NCBI RefSeq assembly: GCF_019343195.1
Contig: NZ_RPHB01000006.1
Span: forward strand, 186,001 to 250,000
Reading direction: 5' to 3'
DNA length: 64,000 bases
Origin: Arthrospiribacter ruber
GTDB lineage: Bacteria > Bacteroidota > Bacteroidia > Cytophagales > Cyclobacteriaceae
Shown here: positions 1-9,485 of the stretch, in pieces
How the letters are laid out: each line of letters opens with the position of its first letter
How positions within the stretch are numbered: position 1 is the first letter of the stretch
Notes under the pieces: model-generated
Told to the model about the DNA's origin: nothing
The model's database searches: none
Seen by the model: only the letters and a program-made list of their open reading frames with translations
Program-made: the position numbers and the translations under genes

Positions 1-1277
1 CCGAACTGGCTATAAAGCTGCTCACCAACAGTTCTTACCCTTCTATTAGAAAGGTGATCAATATCATCAACTACTGCCTTAGAATTGATCAACCCGATAA
101 GGTATTTTACGATATTAATGATATCTTCTGTAGTCAAAACAATTTTTTCGGAATCAATATCAAGTCCTAGCTTTTTATTGATTCTGTATCTGCCCACTTC
201 ACCTAGGTCATATCTCTTGTCAGAGAAGAAAAGACCATGTATTACTTCACGAGCAGTTGACTCATCAGGTGCTTCTGTATTTCTAAGCTGCCTGTATATG
301 ACTTCAACAGCTTCTTTCTCTGAATTGGAGTTATCCTTTTGAAGGGTATTGTAGATGATTGAGAAATCAGCAACGTTGACATCCTCTCTGTGAAGGATGA
401 TAGACTTAGAACCAGAATCCAAGATCAATTCGATATCTTCTTCAGTAAGAATTGAGTCTCTTTCAAGAAGTACTTCATTTCTATCAATTGACACTACTTC
501 ACCCGTATCCTCATCTACGAAATCTTCTACCCATGTCTTAAGTACACGTGCAGCAAGTTTTCTACCGACAACTTTTTTTAGATTGCTCTTATTGGCATCT
601 ATTTCTTCAGATAAACCGAACAAATCCAAAATCTGCTTATCAGATCCGTAACCTATTGCCCTCAACAAAGTGGTTACAGGGAATTTTTTCTTCCTGTCAA
701 TGTAAGCGTACATGACATTATTGATGTCGGTAGCAAATTCTATCCAGCTTCCCTTGAAAGGAATGATTCTAGCTGAGTACAATTTGGTACCGTTGGTATG
801 CTTACTTTGAGCAAAAAACACACCTGGAGACCTATGCAATTGGGATACAATTACACGTTCCGCACCATTGATGACAAATGACCCTTTCTCAGTCATGTAA
901 GGAAGATTACCTAAGAAAACTTCCTGTTCGATGGTCTCGAAATCCTCATTGTCTTCATCATGACACAGCAAACGGAGTTTAGCTTTAAGAGGTACTGAAT
1001 AAGTCAAACCTCTGTCAATACATTCTCCGACACTATATTTCGGTGGATCTACGGCGTAGTCAATGAATTCAAGGGTGAAATTTTCCCTGGAGTCAGAAAT
1101 AGGGAAATTTTCAGAGAAAACCTTGAAAAGACCATCTTGCCTTCTTCTTTCAGCAGGAGTATCAAGTTGAAAAAAGTCTTTGAAAGATTGAAGTTGGATA
1201 TCTAAGAAATCCGGATAGTCTTTGACTACCTTAATAGATGAGAAACTTTTCCTTACGGTTTGATTCTGGATAGCCAA
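1..1277 (-). CDS. rpoB: RNA polymerase beta subunit, N-terminal part (cut by window edge)
   Basis: This is the start of the beta subunit of DNA-directed RNA polymerase, the catalytic half that binds rifampicin and DNA. About 425 codons are present; the gene continues past position 1. The reading frame is open throughout and encodes the beta N-terminal lobes, with the family landmarks [14 protein letters not shown] near residue 20, [21 protein letters not shown] near residue 135 and [11 protein letters not shown] near residue 215. No ATG lies in frame before a TAA at 1302-1304; the only sensible start is the TTG at 1275-1277, giving (M)[11 protein letters not shown]. It is the last visible gene of the secE-nusG-rplKAJL-rpoB unit. 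The family call is certain; the TTG start is inferred from frame and homolog length. Confidence 0.96.
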   Translation of the reverse strand, partial: MAIQNQTVRKSFSSIKVVKDYPDFLDIQLQSFKDFFQLDTPAERRRQDGLFKVFSENFPISDSRENFTLEFIDYAVDPPKYSVGECIDRGLTYSVPLKAKLRLLCHDEDNEDFETIEQEVFLGNLPYMTEKGSFVINGAERVIVSQLHRSPGVFFAQSKHTNGTKLYSARIIPFKGSWIEFATDINNVMYAYIDRKKKFPVTTLLRAIGYGSDKQILDLFGLSEEIDANKSNLKKVVGRKLAARVLKTWVEDFVDEDTGEVVSIDRNEVLLERDSILTEEDIELILDSGSKSIILHREDVNVADFSIIYNTLQKDNSNSEKEAVEVIYRQLRNTEAPDESTAREVIHGLFFSDKRYDLGEVGRYRINKKLGLDIDSEKIVLTTEDIINIVKYLIGLINSKAVVDDIDHLSNRRVRTVGEQLYSQF

Positions 1278-1365
1278 GGCAGTATATGTTTTTAGTGAAA
1301 ATTATTATTTGAAAGCGACAATTTTCGCTTGAAATAGTGCAATTTTTTACCTGTGCACAAACAGG

Positions 1366-1395
1366 AAAAGACCTGACTCTTTTTCAGTCAGGTCT
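1366..1395 (-). terminator. Hairpin between rplL and rpoB, probable partial terminator (attenuator)
   Basis: A perfect 10-bp stem (AGACCTGACT / AGTCAGGTCT, 1369-1378 with 1386-1395) with a 7-base loop is followed on the minus strand by a short T run. It lies downstream of rplL and upstream of the rpoB start, where E. coli also has a leaky terminator lowering rpoBC expression relative to ribosomal proteins. The hairpin is seen directly; the regulatory role is inferred. Confidence 0.7.
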
Positions 1396-1434
1396 CTGTC
1401 ATAACCTTACCCTAAAAAGGAAAGGCTATTCAAA

Positions 1435-1815
1435 TTATTTGATTTCTACTTCAGCACCAGCTTCTTCGAGAGATTTTTTCAAACCTTCAGCCTCGTCTTT
1501 AGCGATACCTTCTTTCACTGCTTTAGGAGCACTGTCAACCAATTCTTTAGCTTCTTTCAAGCCAAGACCTGTCAATTCTTTAACAAGCTTAACTACAGCC
1601 AATTTCTGACCACCAGCTGCTTTCAAGACAACATCAAATGAAGTTTTTTCTTCGGCTTCGGCAGCAGCACCACCACCAGCACCTGGAGCAGCAACAGCTA
1701 CTGCAGCAGCAGCAGGCTCGATTCCGTAGTTATCCTTCAATATATCAGCCAATTCTTTTACTTCTTTTACAGTCAAGTTTACTAACTGTTCAGCAAGTTG
1801 ATTAAGATCTGCCAT
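1435..1815 (-). CDS. rplL: 50S ribosomal protein bL12 (L7/L12)
   Basis: The acidic stalk protein of the large ribosomal subunit, which recruits and activates translational GTPases. At 126 residues it has the family length: an N-terminal dimerisation helix pair (about 1-30), an Ala/Gly-rich hinge (about 34-54) and the globular C-terminal domain (about 56-126) with the conserved [15 protein letters not shown] stretch. It follows rplJ by about 50 bases in the operon and is separated from rpoB by a hairpin. Dimers bind the C-terminus of L10 encoded just upstream. Identification is certain. Confidence 0.98.
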   Translation of the reverse strand: MADLNQLAEQLVNLTVKEVKELADILKDNYGIEPAAAAVAVAAPGAGGGAAAEAEEKTSFDVVLKAAGGQKLAVVKLVKELTGLGLKEAKELVDSAPKAVKEGIAKDEAEGLKKSLEEAGAEVEIK

Positions 1816-1864
1816 TGTATTAATATTTAAATTGTTGATTTTTTACTTAATGATTTGATATAGA

Positions 1865-2401
1865 TTATTCTTTTTCAGAAAGAGTTTGAACAAGTCCGGC
1901 CAAAGTATTCTGTCCACTCTGTAGAGCAGAAATAAGGTTTTTGGCAGGAGATTGAAGAAGTCCGATAACGTCTCCAAGAAGTTCTTGCTTAGATTTCAAG
2001 CTAGAAAGCATTTCTAACTGATTCTCGCCCACAAACACATCAGAGTCTATGGAAGCACCTTTGAAAACAGGTCTCGTTTCTTTTTTACCTAGTTTCTTTC
2101 TAAAGTCCAAAAGAACTTTTGCAGGTAAATTACCCACTTCTTTTGAAAATATAATTCCTGAGAAACCTTTTAGGGCATTAGAAGAAAGCTCTTCATAATT
2201 ACCGTCTAGGTTTTCCAAGGCCTTTTTGATAAGGGTGTTTTTGTAAACTTTGTACTCTACACCTTTTTCAAAACATGTCCTTCTGAAGGCATTTACCTGA
2301 GCTACATTGAAACCCGATGCATCTGTGATGTAGAAGTAAGGGTTTTCTCTGAATTTCTCGGTAAGACCTTCGATTATTTCTAATTTTTCTTCTCTAGTCA
2401 T
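1865..2401 (-). CDS. rplJ: 50S ribosomal protein uL10
   Basis: Ribosomal stalk base protein that binds 23S rRNA and anchors the L7/L12 dimers through its C-terminal helix. The 178 residues match the family length; the N-terminal MTREEKLEIIEGLTEKF and the RRTCFEKGVEYKVYKNTL region are typical of uL10. It starts two bases after the rplA stop codon, so the long untranslated leader that mediates L10 autoregulation in E. coli is absent here; any feedback would have to act elsewhere in the operon. That last point is inference. Confidence 0.98.
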   Translation of the reverse strand: MTREEKLEIIEGLTEKFRENPYFYITDASGFNVAQVNAFRRTCFEKGVEYKVYKNTLIKKALENLDGNYEELSSNALKGFSGIIFSKEVGNLPAKVLLDFRKKLGKKETRPVFKGASIDSDVFVGENQLEMLSSLKSKQELLGDVIGLLQSPAKNLISALQSGQNTLAGLVQTLSEKE

Positions 2402-2403
2402 GA

Positions 2404-3102
2404 TTAAATTCCTTGAATACTACCTTTATCTACTTTGATACCGGGAGACATTGTACTTGATAAGTGAATGCTCTTAAAATATGTACCTTTTGAAGAAGTT
2501 GGCTTCAGTTTAGAAATGGTATTGATGAGTTCTTTAGCATTATCCTGAATTTTTTCAGGACCGAAAGACACTCTACCGATGCTTGCATGAATGATTCCGA
2601 ATTTATCAACTTTGAAATCAATCTTACCAGCTTTTACTTCTTTTACTGCCTTACCTACTTCTAAGGTAACTGTACCGGATTTTGGATTTGGCATAAGACC
2701 TCTTGGACCCAATACCCTACCCAATCTACCTACTTTTGCCATAACGTTAGGCATGGTGATAATGACGTCAACGTCAGTCCAACCGCCTTCGATCTTAGCA
2801 ATATAGTCGTCTAGACCTACATAATCAGCACCAGCTTCTCTAGCTTCCTCTTCCTTGTCAGGAGTACAAAGTACCAATACGCGTACTTCTCTACCAGTTC
2901 CGTGTGGCAATGCTACCACACCTCTTACCATTTGATCAGCTTTTCTTGGATCTACACCCAGACGGATGTCTAGATCTACAGAAGCGTCAAATTTGGTATT
3001 GGTGATTTCCTTTACAATGGAAGAAGCATCCTCTAGGGAGTACTGCTGGCTTGGGTCGTACTTAGAAAGAGCTTCTTTTTGCTTTTTTGTTAACTTAGCC
3101 AT
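2404..3102 (-). CDS. rplA: 50S ribosomal protein uL1
   Basis: Protein of the mobile L1 stalk near the E site, which helps release deacylated tRNA. The 232 residues include the conserved [18 protein letters not shown] segment (near 50) and the [14 protein letters not shown] signature (near 130). It follows rplK by 12 bases in the classic L11-L1 pair, and in other bacteria L1 represses translation of its own mRNA. Identification is certain from sequence and order. Confidence 0.98.
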   Translation of the reverse strand: MAKLTKKQKEALSKYDPSQQYSLEDASSIVKEITNTKFDASVDLDIRLGVDPRKADQMVRGVVALPHGTGREVRVLVLCTPDKEEEAREAGADYVGLDDYIAKIEGGWTDVDVIITMPNVMAKVGRLGRVLGPRGLMPNPKSGTVTLEVGKAVKEVKAGKIDFKVDKFGIIHASIGRVSFGPEKIQDNAKELINTISKLKPTSSKGTYFKSIHLSSTMSPGIKVDKGSIQGI

Positions 3103-3114
3103 AGTTTTTTAAAA

Positions 3115-3558
3115 TTAATCCTCCCAGGGAGCTTTACCAGAAACAGTGATACCCATACTTCTAGCGGTACCTGCAATCATTTTCATGGCAGATTCCACTT
3201 TGAAAGCGTTCAAGTCAGGCATTTTCACTTCAGCAATTTCCTTTACCTGATCCCAGGTAACTGACCCTACTTTTTTCCTGTTAGGTTCTGCTGATCCACC
3301 TTTGATTTTTGCCGCCTCGATAAGCATGTTAGCTGCAGGAGGAGTTTTTACGACAAATTCAAAAGATTTATCAGAGAAAACAGTAATCAAAACAGGTAAC
3401 ACCTGACCCATTTTATCTTGGGTTCTAGCATTAAACTGCTTACAGAACTCCATTATGTTCAAACCCTTGGAACCAAGGGCTGGACCTACTGGAGGTGATG
3501 GATTTGCCTGGCCACCTTTCACCTGTAATTTCACATAACCAGTGATTTCCTTAGCCAT
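3115..3558 (-). CDS. rplK: 50S ribosomal protein uL11
   Basis: Protein of the GTPase-associated centre that binds the 1070 region of 23S rRNA and takes part in factor binding and the stringent response. The 147-residue product has the N-terminal proline-rich [20 protein letters not shown] motif and the C-terminal rRNA-binding domain ending [12 protein letters not shown]. It starts three bases after the nusG stop, so the two are probably translationally coupled. Confidence 0.98.
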   Translation of the reverse strand: MAKEITGYVKLQVKGGQANPSPPVGPALGSKGLNIMEFCKQFNARTQDKMGQVLPVLITVFSDKSFEFVVKTPPAANMLIEAAKIKGGSAEPNRKKVGSVTWDQVKEIAEVKMPDLNAFKVESAMKMIAGTARSMGITVSGKAPWED

Positions 3559-3561
3559 TTC

Positions 3562-4119
3562 CTAGTCTTGTTTTTCTACTTGTATAAAGTTTAATTCAAC
3601 AGGTGTGTTTCGACCGAAGATCTTGACCATAACATTCAATTTCTTCTTGTCTTCAAACACCTCTTCTATTGTACCCGAGAACCCACTGAAAGGACCGTCC
3701 ATTACTTTTACGGTCTCTCCAACTATAAATGGGGTATCCAATTTCTCTGCAAACTCATCAATCTCCTCAACACGTCCTAAGATCCTGTTGACTTCTGATT
3801 GACGTAATGGCTCAGGGGTTTTGGAAGCCCCCCCTTGGTTTGACCCTAAGAAACCGATTACTCCCGGTATGCTTGTAATTACGTGATTGGCTTCACCATG
3901 TGATAAGTCGGCATTGATCAAAACATATCCAGGAAAGAAATTTCTTTCCCTCACACGTTTTTTACCGTTACGCATTTCGTAAACTTTTTCGGAAGGTATA
4001 AGGACTTCAGGAATAAATTCCTCAAGCTTCTGGCGGAGAATTTCATTGTCCAAATAAGATTTGGCTTTTTTCTCCTGACCAGCTACCACCCTAAGTACAT
4101 ACCACTTATGTTCAGCCAT
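3562..4119 (-). CDS. nusG: Transcription termination/antitermination factor NusG
   Basis: Elongation factor that binds RNA polymerase through its NGN domain (about residues 4-115) and contacts Rho or ribosomal protein S10 through a C-terminal KOW domain (about 128-180, with [21 protein letters not shown]). The 185-residue length is typical. The [21 protein letters not shown] stretch and FFPGYVLIN are NusG hallmarks. It lies 20 bases after secE, as in most bacteria. Certain. Confidence 0.98.
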   Translation of the reverse strand: MAEHKWYVLRVVAGQEKKAKSYLDNEILRQKLEEFIPEVLIPSEKVYEMRNGKKRVRERNFFPGYVLINADLSHGEANHVITSIPGVIGFLGSNQGGASKTPEPLRQSEVNRILGRVEEIDEFAEKLDTPFIVGETVKVMDGPFSGFSGTIEEVFEDKKKLNVMVKIFGRNTPVELNFIQVEKQD

Positions 4120-4139
4120 CAGTAATTTTTCTATTCAGA

Positions 4140-4328
4140 TTAGAACAAATCGTAGAACCACTTCATTAAATTCTCGAATCCCAAATCAATGAGGCCAATC
4201 ACCAATGCAAAAATGATAGATGCTACTATCACTAATACAGCACTGTTTTGCAAAAACGAATAAGAAGGCCAAGTCACCTTGTTCCTCATTTCGTCTATGG
4301 ATTCTACTACAAAATTTTTAATATTCAT
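4140..4328 (-). CDS. secE: Preprotein translocase subunit SecE
   Basis: Small membrane subunit of the SecYEG translocon. The 62 residues are the short single-span form common outside enterobacteria: a cytoplasmic amphipathic part with the conserved DEMRNKVTWPS motif (about 12-22), then one hydrophobic segment (about 30-48). It sits 17 bases after tRNA-Trp and before nusG, the usual order. Both sequence and position support the call. Confidence 0.96.
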   Translation of the reverse strand: MNIKNFVVESIDEMRNKVTWPSYSFLQNSAVLVIVASIIFALVIGLIDLGFENLMKWFYDLF

Positions 4329-4345
4329 GGTCTACTGTCATTTTG

Positions 4346-4416
4346 CACGGGCAGAGAGATTCGAACTCCCATCAACGGTTTTGGAGACCGCTATTCTACC
4401 ATTGAACTATGCCCGT
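4346..4416 (-). tRNA. tRNA-Trp (anticodon CCA)
   Basis: The minus strand folds into a cloverleaf: 7-bp acceptor ACGGGCA/TGCCCGT, anticodon stem GCGGT/ACCGT with a CTCCAAA loop reading UGG, and T arm with TTCGAAT. The discriminator is G, as usual for Trp, and CCA is not encoded. It begins the secE-nusG-ribosomal protein-rpoB unit. Confidence 0.97.
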
Positions 4417-4444
4417 AGAATAATTGGCTCCCCAAAAGGGAACG

Positions 4445-4476
4445 CAAAAGTAGTTACAATTGGAATAAGAAACAAA
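4445..4476 (-). promoter_or_regulatory. Promoter for tRNA-Trp-secE-nusG-rpl-rpoB unit
   Basis: On the minus strand TTTG (4476-4473) is followed after 20 bp by TACTTTTG (4452-4445), an exact match to the Bacteroidota -33/-7 consensus TTTG / TAnnTTTG. The predicted start site lies about 25 bases before tRNA-Trp. The -33 element falls inside the arm of the tuf terminator. Confidence 0.72.
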
Positions 4477-4509
4477 TGCGATCCCAAAAAATAATTCAGG
4501 ATCGCATTT
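4473..4509 (-). terminator. Terminator downstream of tuf
   Basis: A perfect 11-bp inverted repeat (AAATGCGATCC, 4474-4484, with its complement at 4499-4509) lies just after the tuf stop and is followed on the minus strand by a T-rich stretch (GTTTCTTATT). It should end most transcripts of the tRNA-Tyr-Gly-Thr-tuf unit. Confidence 0.75.
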
Positions 4510-4532
4510 GATTTTATTATATTCTGGTAAAT

Positions 4533-5720
4533 TTAGTCAAGAATTTCAGTCACCTGACCAGCACCTACAGTTCTACCACCTTCTCTGATAGCGAAACGTA
4601 GACCCTTCTCAAGAGCAACTGCGTTCAACAAATTCACTTCGATAGTAACGTTATCACCTGGCATAACCATTTCAACGTTCTCAGGAAGCTTGATCTCACC
4701 AGTTACGTCTGTAGTTCTCAAGTAGAACTGAGGACGATATTTGTTAAAGAATGGAGTGTGACGTCCACCTTCTTCTTTGGAAAGAACGTAAACTTCTGCT
4801 TTAAAGTGAGCGTGAGGAGTTACAGATCCTGGCTTACAGATGATCATACCTCTCTTGATTTGAGATTTTTCAATACCTCTCAACAAAAGACCTACGTTGT
4901 CACCAGCTTCACCTCTGTCAAGAATTTTACGGAACATCTCAACACCAGTCACAGTAGACTTAAGGCCTTGAGCTCCCATACCAATAATATCTACAGGATC
5001 ACCTGAGTTGATTACACCTCTTTCGATTCTACCTGTAGCTACAGTACCTCTACCTGTGATAGAGAATACGTCTTCTACCGGCATCAAGAAGTCTTTGTCA
5101 ACTAGACGCTCAGGAATTGGAATGTACTCATCAACAGCATTCATCAATTCCATTACAGTTTCAACCCATTTGTCTTCACCGTTCAAAGCACCAAGTGCAG
5201 AACCGGAAATAACCGGGATGTTGTCACCGTCGAATTCGTAGAAAGAAAGCAATTCTCTTACTTCCATTTCCACAAGCTCCAGAAGCTCTGGATCATCGAC
5301 CATGTCGACTTTGTTCAAAAATACTACTAGTGCAGGTACACCTACCTGACGTGCAAGAAGGATGTGCTCTCTAGTTTGAGGCATTGGTCCGTCAGTTGCA
5401 GCTACTACAAGGATAGCGCCATCCATCTGGGCAGCACCAGTTACCATGTTCTTTACGTAATCCGCGTGACCAGGACAGTCTACGTGAGCGTAGTGTCTCT
5501 TTTCAGTTTGGTATTCTACGTGAGAAGTGTTAATGGTAATACCTCTTTCTTTTTCTTCAGGAGCGTTATCAATTGAAGAAAAATCTCTTAATTCAGAAAG
5601 ACCTTTTTTCGCCAAAACTGTGGTAATGGCAGCAGTCAAAGTTGTCTTTCCATGGTCTACGTGACCAATCGTACCGATATTAACGTGCGGTTTGGAACGG
5701 TCAAAGGTTGCTTTTGCCAT
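4533..5720 (-). CDS. tuf: Translation elongation factor Tu
   Basis: GTPase that delivers aminoacyl-tRNA to the ribosome. The 395-residue product has all G motifs: GHVDHGKT (19-26), DCPGHADY (81-88) and NKVD (136-139), followed by domains 2 and 3 with the aminoacyl-tRNA binding surface. It lies about 60 bases after tRNA-Thr and is followed by a strong terminator, so it is probably co-transcribed with the three upstream tRNAs, an arrangement also found in other phyla. Certain. Confidence 0.99.
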   Translation of the reverse strand: MAKATFDRSKPHVNIGTIGHVDHGKTTLTAAITTVLAKKGLSELRDFSSIDNAPEEKERGITINTSHVEYQTEKRHYAHVDCPGHADYVKNMVTGAAQMDGAILVVAATDGPMPQTREHILLARQVGVPALVVFLNKVDMVDDPELLELVEMEVRELLSFYEFDGDNIPVISGSALGALNGEDKWVETVMELMNAVDEYIPIPERLVDKDFLMPVEDVFSITGRGTVATGRIERGVINSGDPVDIIGMGAQGLKSTVTGVEMFRKILDRGEAGDNVGLLLRGIEKSQIKRGMIICKPGSVTPHAHFKAEVYVLSKEEGGRHTPFFNKYRPQFYLRTTDVTGEIKLPENVEMVMPGDNVTIEVNLLNAVALEKGLRFAIREGGRTVGAGQVTEILD

Positions 5721-5780
5721 GCGTGAAAATCCTCTGTTTTAGTTAAAGATATGAATTAGTTAAATTTTTCAATGTTTCAG

Positions 5781-5852
5781 AGCCAACGACGGGATTTGAA
5801 CCCGTGACCCCTTCCTTACCAAGGAAGTACTCTACCCCTGAGCTACGTCGGC
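5781..5852 (-). tRNA. tRNA-Thr (anticodon GGT)
   Basis: A 72-base cloverleaf: acceptor GCCGACG/CGTTGGC, anticodon stem CTTCC/GGAAG with loop TTGGTAA, T stem ACGGG/CCCGT and discriminator T. It lies between tRNA-Gly and tuf in the same transcription unit. Confidence 0.97.
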
Positions 5853-5883
5853 TAATAACATTCTTATGCCTATAAAAGCATAG

Positions 5884-5956
5884 AGCGGGAGACGAGGCTC
5901 GAACCCGCGACCTGCAGCTTGGAAGGCTGCCGCTCTACCAACTGAGCTACTCCCGC
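5884..5956 (-). tRNA. tRNA-Gly (anticodon TCC)
   Basis: A 73-base cloverleaf with acceptor GCGGGAG/CTCCCGC, anticodon stem GCAGC/GCTGC and loop CTTCCAA, T arm GTTCGAG and discriminator T. Second tRNA of the Tyr-Gly-Thr-tuf unit. Confidence 0.97.
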
Positions 5957-6007
5957 TTTTGTAAAACCGAATGCAAAAATAATAAAATTTTTGGCATTTC
6001 AATTTTG

Positions 6008-6090
6008 TGGGGGAAACAGGATTCGAACCTGTGAAGACATAAGTCAACGGATTTACAGTCCGTCCCAGTTGGCCGCTTTGGTATTCCCCC
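6008..6090 (-). tRNA. tRNA-Tyr (anticodon GTA)
   Basis: An 83-base class II tRNA with acceptor GGGGGAA/TTCCCCC, anticodon stem ACGGA/TCCGT with loop CTGTAAA, the long variable arm expected for Tyr, T arm GTTCGAA and discriminator A. First gene of the unit; a consensus promoter lies about 60 bases upstream. Confidence 0.97.
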
Positions 6091-6150
6091 AACTGATTAT
6101 TCCAATAAGATTTCAAAGCTTATCCAGCTTTTCGTTGTCTTAACGGATGG

Positions 6151-6181
6151 CAAAATTATACCCTTTTCCTAAACATTCAAA
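6151..6181 (-). promoter_or_regulatory. Promoter for tRNA-Tyr-Gly-Thr-tuf unit
   Basis: Minus-strand TTTG (6181-6178), 19-bp spacer, TAATTTTG (6158-6151): an exact match to the Bacteroidota sigma-70 type consensus. The rest of the region between tRNA-Tyr and the next gene (6091-6251) is AT-rich and shows no other feature. Confidence 0.75.
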
Positions 6182-6251
6182 ATAATGCTAATTTTTTTCC
6201 CTGTAATTTTCACTATAACCATTTAACCTGATAAAAATCAAGTGATTAATT

Positions 6252-8843
6252 TTATTCTAAGTAAGGAGAAAGGAAAAACTCCATGTATTCTTTGGCCATT
6301 TGATCTTCTTCTGATTCGAAGATCGCTTTAGCTCGGTCAACCACTCCTTCTTCATCAATGAATCCAAACAAAGCCATAAATGCCGCAATCCGGACGTAGG
6401 AAGCTCTATGGGTTCCTGCCAAACTCTCCAGTTTATCAATAGCTGCTATTGAGTCCTCGCCCTGTAGCTTGGAAAAATAATCTCCATAGTAACCAATAAA
6501 ATAATAGAGGGATTGCCCACTTAACCCTTCAAGCTTTCGGTGAAACCAAGGTGCCTGTTCAGTATTTGGGTCAGCAATAAAATAATCAGCGAGCGCTACC
6601 AATATTCTAATATTCCCTGAATCTTTAAATCTTCCCGCAATCTCACTCCTGTTTGGATTGTTCTCATTTTCCAAATACACTTGAAGTGCTGTACCTGCCA
6701 CATAATAAGATGGGTCATTCATCCATCTTAAAAAAGCAGGCGAATACTTCTCAGAGTCGATCTGCCCTAGTAGTTCTATTGCACCAAGTCTAACCGTATT
6801 TTTATTATCACTTTCCGCAATTTCAAAAAGCAATTCCTCCAGACCATTAATATTTCCGATCCACTCCGGATTCTGTGCCATCTTCATTAAGGCCATTTCA
6901 CGGATTGCCCAGAATTCATCTTTGAGCGCTTTTTCAATTATTCCCAATACTTCCGGTGCGCTGGAATAATCTGAGGTCAGGCTATCCAATGCCTCATACC
7001 TTGCCACTCCCTTTTGTGATTTTTCAAACTGCTTCAAAAAGTGCTCAAATCCTCGATAGGATTTCATTTCAGCCAATAACACCTTCTCTTCATCTATAAA
7101 AAGTAGATCCAAAGGTGAAGGATTTTCCAAAGCAAACTGCTGCCATTCTTTTTCCAAAACAAACTCTTTCTCCAAACGCTCACCTTCAGCGTACCAACTC
7201 ACTTTAAATGGCAGTCTATATAAAGGTGTATTTTCAAAGTCCTGCCTTTGTGCGACTGTAATCAGTAAGTTTTCGGGCTGAGAATAGTCCACTTCATATT
7301 CCAGCACCGGATGACCTGAATCCAAAAACCACTGATTGAAATACCAGTTGAGATCCATACCGGTAACTTCTTCAAACGCCAGCCTCAGGTCATGCACTTC
7401 GACACTTTGAAAAGCATGCTTCTTCAGATAGTGAGTCAACGAACCAAAAAAGGCCTTATCACCTAAGTGATTTCTCAGCATGTGAAGGATGCGCCCTCCT
7501 TTGGCATAAGAATGACTATCAAACATGTCCTCAGGATCATCATAATAAAACCTGATCAGATCAACTTGTTTTCGCTGCGCTTCTGACAAATATTGCTCCA
7601 TCTCGGACACGTGGTGTAAGTCTGCTTCATCCCTTCCAAGTTTGTAATCATACCAAAGGTACTCTGAGTAGTTGGCAAAAGCCTCATTCAAAGTAAGGTT
7701 GGACCATGATTCATTGGTCACATAGTTCCCGAACCATTGATGGAAAAGCTCATGTGCAATTATGCCATCCCATTCAGAATCGATCGCCTCTCTTTCGTCA
7801 AGATTGAGCTCTTCCATAAACACTGAAATAGTAGTATTCTCCATGGCTCCCGAGACAAAATCCCTTACCACTACCTGATCGTATTTTTGCCAAGGATACC
7901 TTACCCCGAGCAAATCAGAAAAGAATCCTATCATTTCAGGAGTGTTCCCAAAGACAATTTTAGCCCCTTCAGCAAATTTCTCTTCCACATAATAGTTGAC
8001 CTGTATATCCTCCCAGCTGTCTTCAATCTCTGAAAACTCACCCACAACCACCGCTGCCAAATATGGCGCATGTGGCAGATCCATTTCCCAATGATCGGTA
8101 CGGGTACCATCTTCATTTGTAGTCTGGGAAATCAATTTACCATTGCTGATGGTCCTGTATTTTTCTTCAACCGTCAATTTAATATCCTGAGTAGCCCTTT
8201 CGTTGGGGGTATCAAAAGTCGGAAACCACTTTGAATTATGCTCGGTCTCTCCTTGAGTCCAAATTTGTGTAGGCTTGTTTTCAGCTTTATCTGCGTTGAT
8301 AAAATACAAACCCTTCCTATCCGTAATTGCTGCACTGCCTGTTCCCGAGTTTTCATTAGGCATGGCAGTGTACTTAATTTTTACGCGAAGGGTGTCACTG
8401 GAATGAAACTCTTTGGGCAGATAGACCGACACTTTTTTCATGTCATATCTAAAATTCAGATCATCTTGGTTTTCTTCCACCAGCATTGAAATATTATGGA
8501 TTTCAAAATCCTTGGCATCTAAAGTCAGCACTTTCTGTGGAAAAAAGTAAGGCTTTACCGTCAGCACAGCCTCTCCGTTTACCCATTCATTCTCATAATC
8601 AAACCTCAGGTCCAAAGAGGTATGAAGAAGGTCAAAATCCCTTGTCCTTGTACCTCTGTATTCTGCAATCTTTGCCTCAAGCTTTTTGACCCTTTCATTT
8701 TTCTTTAGATCAACCAAAGAAGTATCCTGGGTGTATTCCGAATTTGATTCCTGCTGCTGATCTGTACTGACTTTAGCCGTCTGACATGACCATGCCACCA
8801 GAAATATAAAAACCAGAGAGGCTTTGTAATTGTACCACTTCAT
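6252..8843 (-). CDS. M1 family metallopeptidase (aminopeptidase N-like) lipoprotein
   Basis: Zinc aminopeptidase of the M1 family, expected to trim N-terminal residues from peptides in the periplasm or on the cell surface. Residues 1-20 form a lipoprotein signal ending at Cys20 (VAWSC). The N-terminal beta domain (about 70-270) is followed by the exopeptidase motif GAMEN (332-336) and the zinc site HELFH (364-368) with the third ligand Glu387 eighteen residues on, all intact. The C-terminal part (about 600-860) is helical and resembles HEAT-like repeats. At 863 residues it is full length. It stands alone and is divergent from the biotin carrier gene with only 48 bases between them. Substrate is unknown. 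Confidence 0.93.
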   Translation of the reverse strand: MKWYNYKASLVFIFLVAWSCQTAKVSTDQQQESNSEYTQDTSLVDLKKNERVKKLEAKIAEYRGTRTRDFDLLHTSLDLRFDYENEWVNGEAVLTVKPYFFPQKVLTLDAKDFEIHNISMLVEENQDDLNFRYDMKKVSVYLPKEFHSSDTLRVKIKYTAMPNENSGTGSAAITDRKGLYFINADKAENKPTQIWTQGETEHNSKWFPTFDTPNERATQDIKLTVEEKYRTISNGKLISQTTNEDGTRTDHWEMDLPHAPYLAAVVVGEFSEIEDSWEDIQVNYYVEEKFAEGAKIVFGNTPEMIGFFSDLLGVRYPWQKYDQVVVRDFVSGAMENTTISVFMEELNLDEREAIDSEWDGIIAHELFHQWFGNYVTNESWSNLTLNEAFANYSEYLWYDYKLGRDEADLHHVSEMEQYLSEAQRKQVDLIRFYYDDPEDMFDSHSYAKGGRILHMLRNHLGDKAFFGSLTHYLKKHAFQSVEVHDLRLAFEEVTGMDLNWYFNQWFLDSGHPVLEYEVDYSQPENLLITVAQRQDFENTPLYRLPFKVSWYAEGERLEKEFVLEKEWQQFALENPSPLDLLFIDEEKVLLAEMKSYRGFEHFLKQFEKSQKGVARYEALDSLTSDYSSAPEVLGIIEKALKDEFWAIREMALMKMAQNPEWIGNINGLEELLFEIAESDNKNTVRLGAIELLGQIDSEKYSPAFLRWMNDPSYYVAGTALQVYLENENNPNRSEIAGRFKDSGNIRILVALADYFIADPNTEQAPWFHRKLEGLSGQSLYYFIGYYGDYFSKLQGEDSIAAIDKLESLAGTHRASYVRIAAFMALFGFIDEEGVVDRAKAIFESEEDQMAKEYMEFFLSPYLE

Positions 8844-8891
8844 AAAAATGATTTTTGAGATTAATCGTATATTGTCCGCAAAATAACGGAA

Positions 8892-9386
8892 ATGTATTCA
8901 GCTAGTATCAATAATTCAGTTTTTACTGTCGAAAAATCAAACGGATCAATCAAGGTAAATGATATCTTCTTTCAATGGGACATTACCAAAACAGGGGATT
9001 ATCATTACCAAGTGGTTTTTGAAGAAAAATCATTCAATCTGGAATTGGTCTCTATCGATCAAGAAAGCAAAACAGTGATTTTGAAGCTTAACAACAAGCC
9101 TTGTGAGATTCAGATCAAGGACAAATTCGATCTTTTACTGGACAAGTTAGGCTTAAATATGGCCACCTCCACCGCAGCAAAAGATATCAAAGCACCTATG
9201 CCAGGTTTGATTTTCGACATCAAAGTGAAAGAAGGGGACGAAGTAAAGAAGGGAGACCCCGTGCTTATATTGGAAGCCATGAAGATGGAAAACATTCTGA
9301 AATCCCCTGGAGATGGGACAGTACAGGCTATCAAAATCAAAAAAGGGGAAAGTGTAGAGAAAAATCAGGTACTTATCCAATTTTAG
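8892..9386 (+). CDS. Biotin carboxyl carrier protein of an acyl-CoA carboxylase
   Basis: A 164-residue protein with a C-terminal biotinyl domain (about 95-164). The attachment motif EAMKMEN places the biotinylated lysine at residue 131, and the flanking APMPGLIFDIKVKEGDEV and DGTVQAIKIKKGE hairpins match the fold. The N-terminal 90 residues resemble the linker region found in propionyl-CoA or pyruvate/oxaloacetate carboxylase alpha subunits rather than AccB. The biotin carboxylase and carboxyltransferase partners are not in this window. Most likely a subunit of propionyl-CoA or methylmalonyl-CoA type carboxylase; the exact substrate is open. Confidence 0.88.
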   Translation: MYSASINNSVFTVEKSNGSIKVNDIFFQWDITKTGDYHYQVVFEEKSFNLELVSIDQESKTVILKLNNKPCEIQIKDKFDLLLDKLGLNMATSTAAKDIKAPMPGLIFDIKVKEGDEVKKGDPVLILEAMKMENILKSPGDGTVQAIKIKKGESVEKNQVLIQF

Positions 9387-9396
9387 TGGATCGCTT

Positions 9397-9427
9397 TTTA
9401 GTTTTCTGCCATAAGGCTTTATATTTG
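9397..9427 (+). promoter_or_regulatory. Candidate promoter for pyrH-frr
   Basis: TTTA at 9397-9400, a 19-bp spacer and TATATTTG at 9420-9427. The -7 element is a full match to TAnnTTTG; the -33 element has one mismatch. It lies about 60 bases before the pyrH start. Confidence 0.55.
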
Positions 9428-9485
9428 TCAGATTTAAAAAGTCAGAATTTTATACAATTCCCTTCCTTATTACCAAAAAAACAAA

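Noticed and set aside
5832-6116. 94-codon open frame on the minus strand
   Set aside because: It runs through tRNA-Gly and tRNA-Tyr and ends in tRNA-Thr; its translation is typical of read tRNA sequence.
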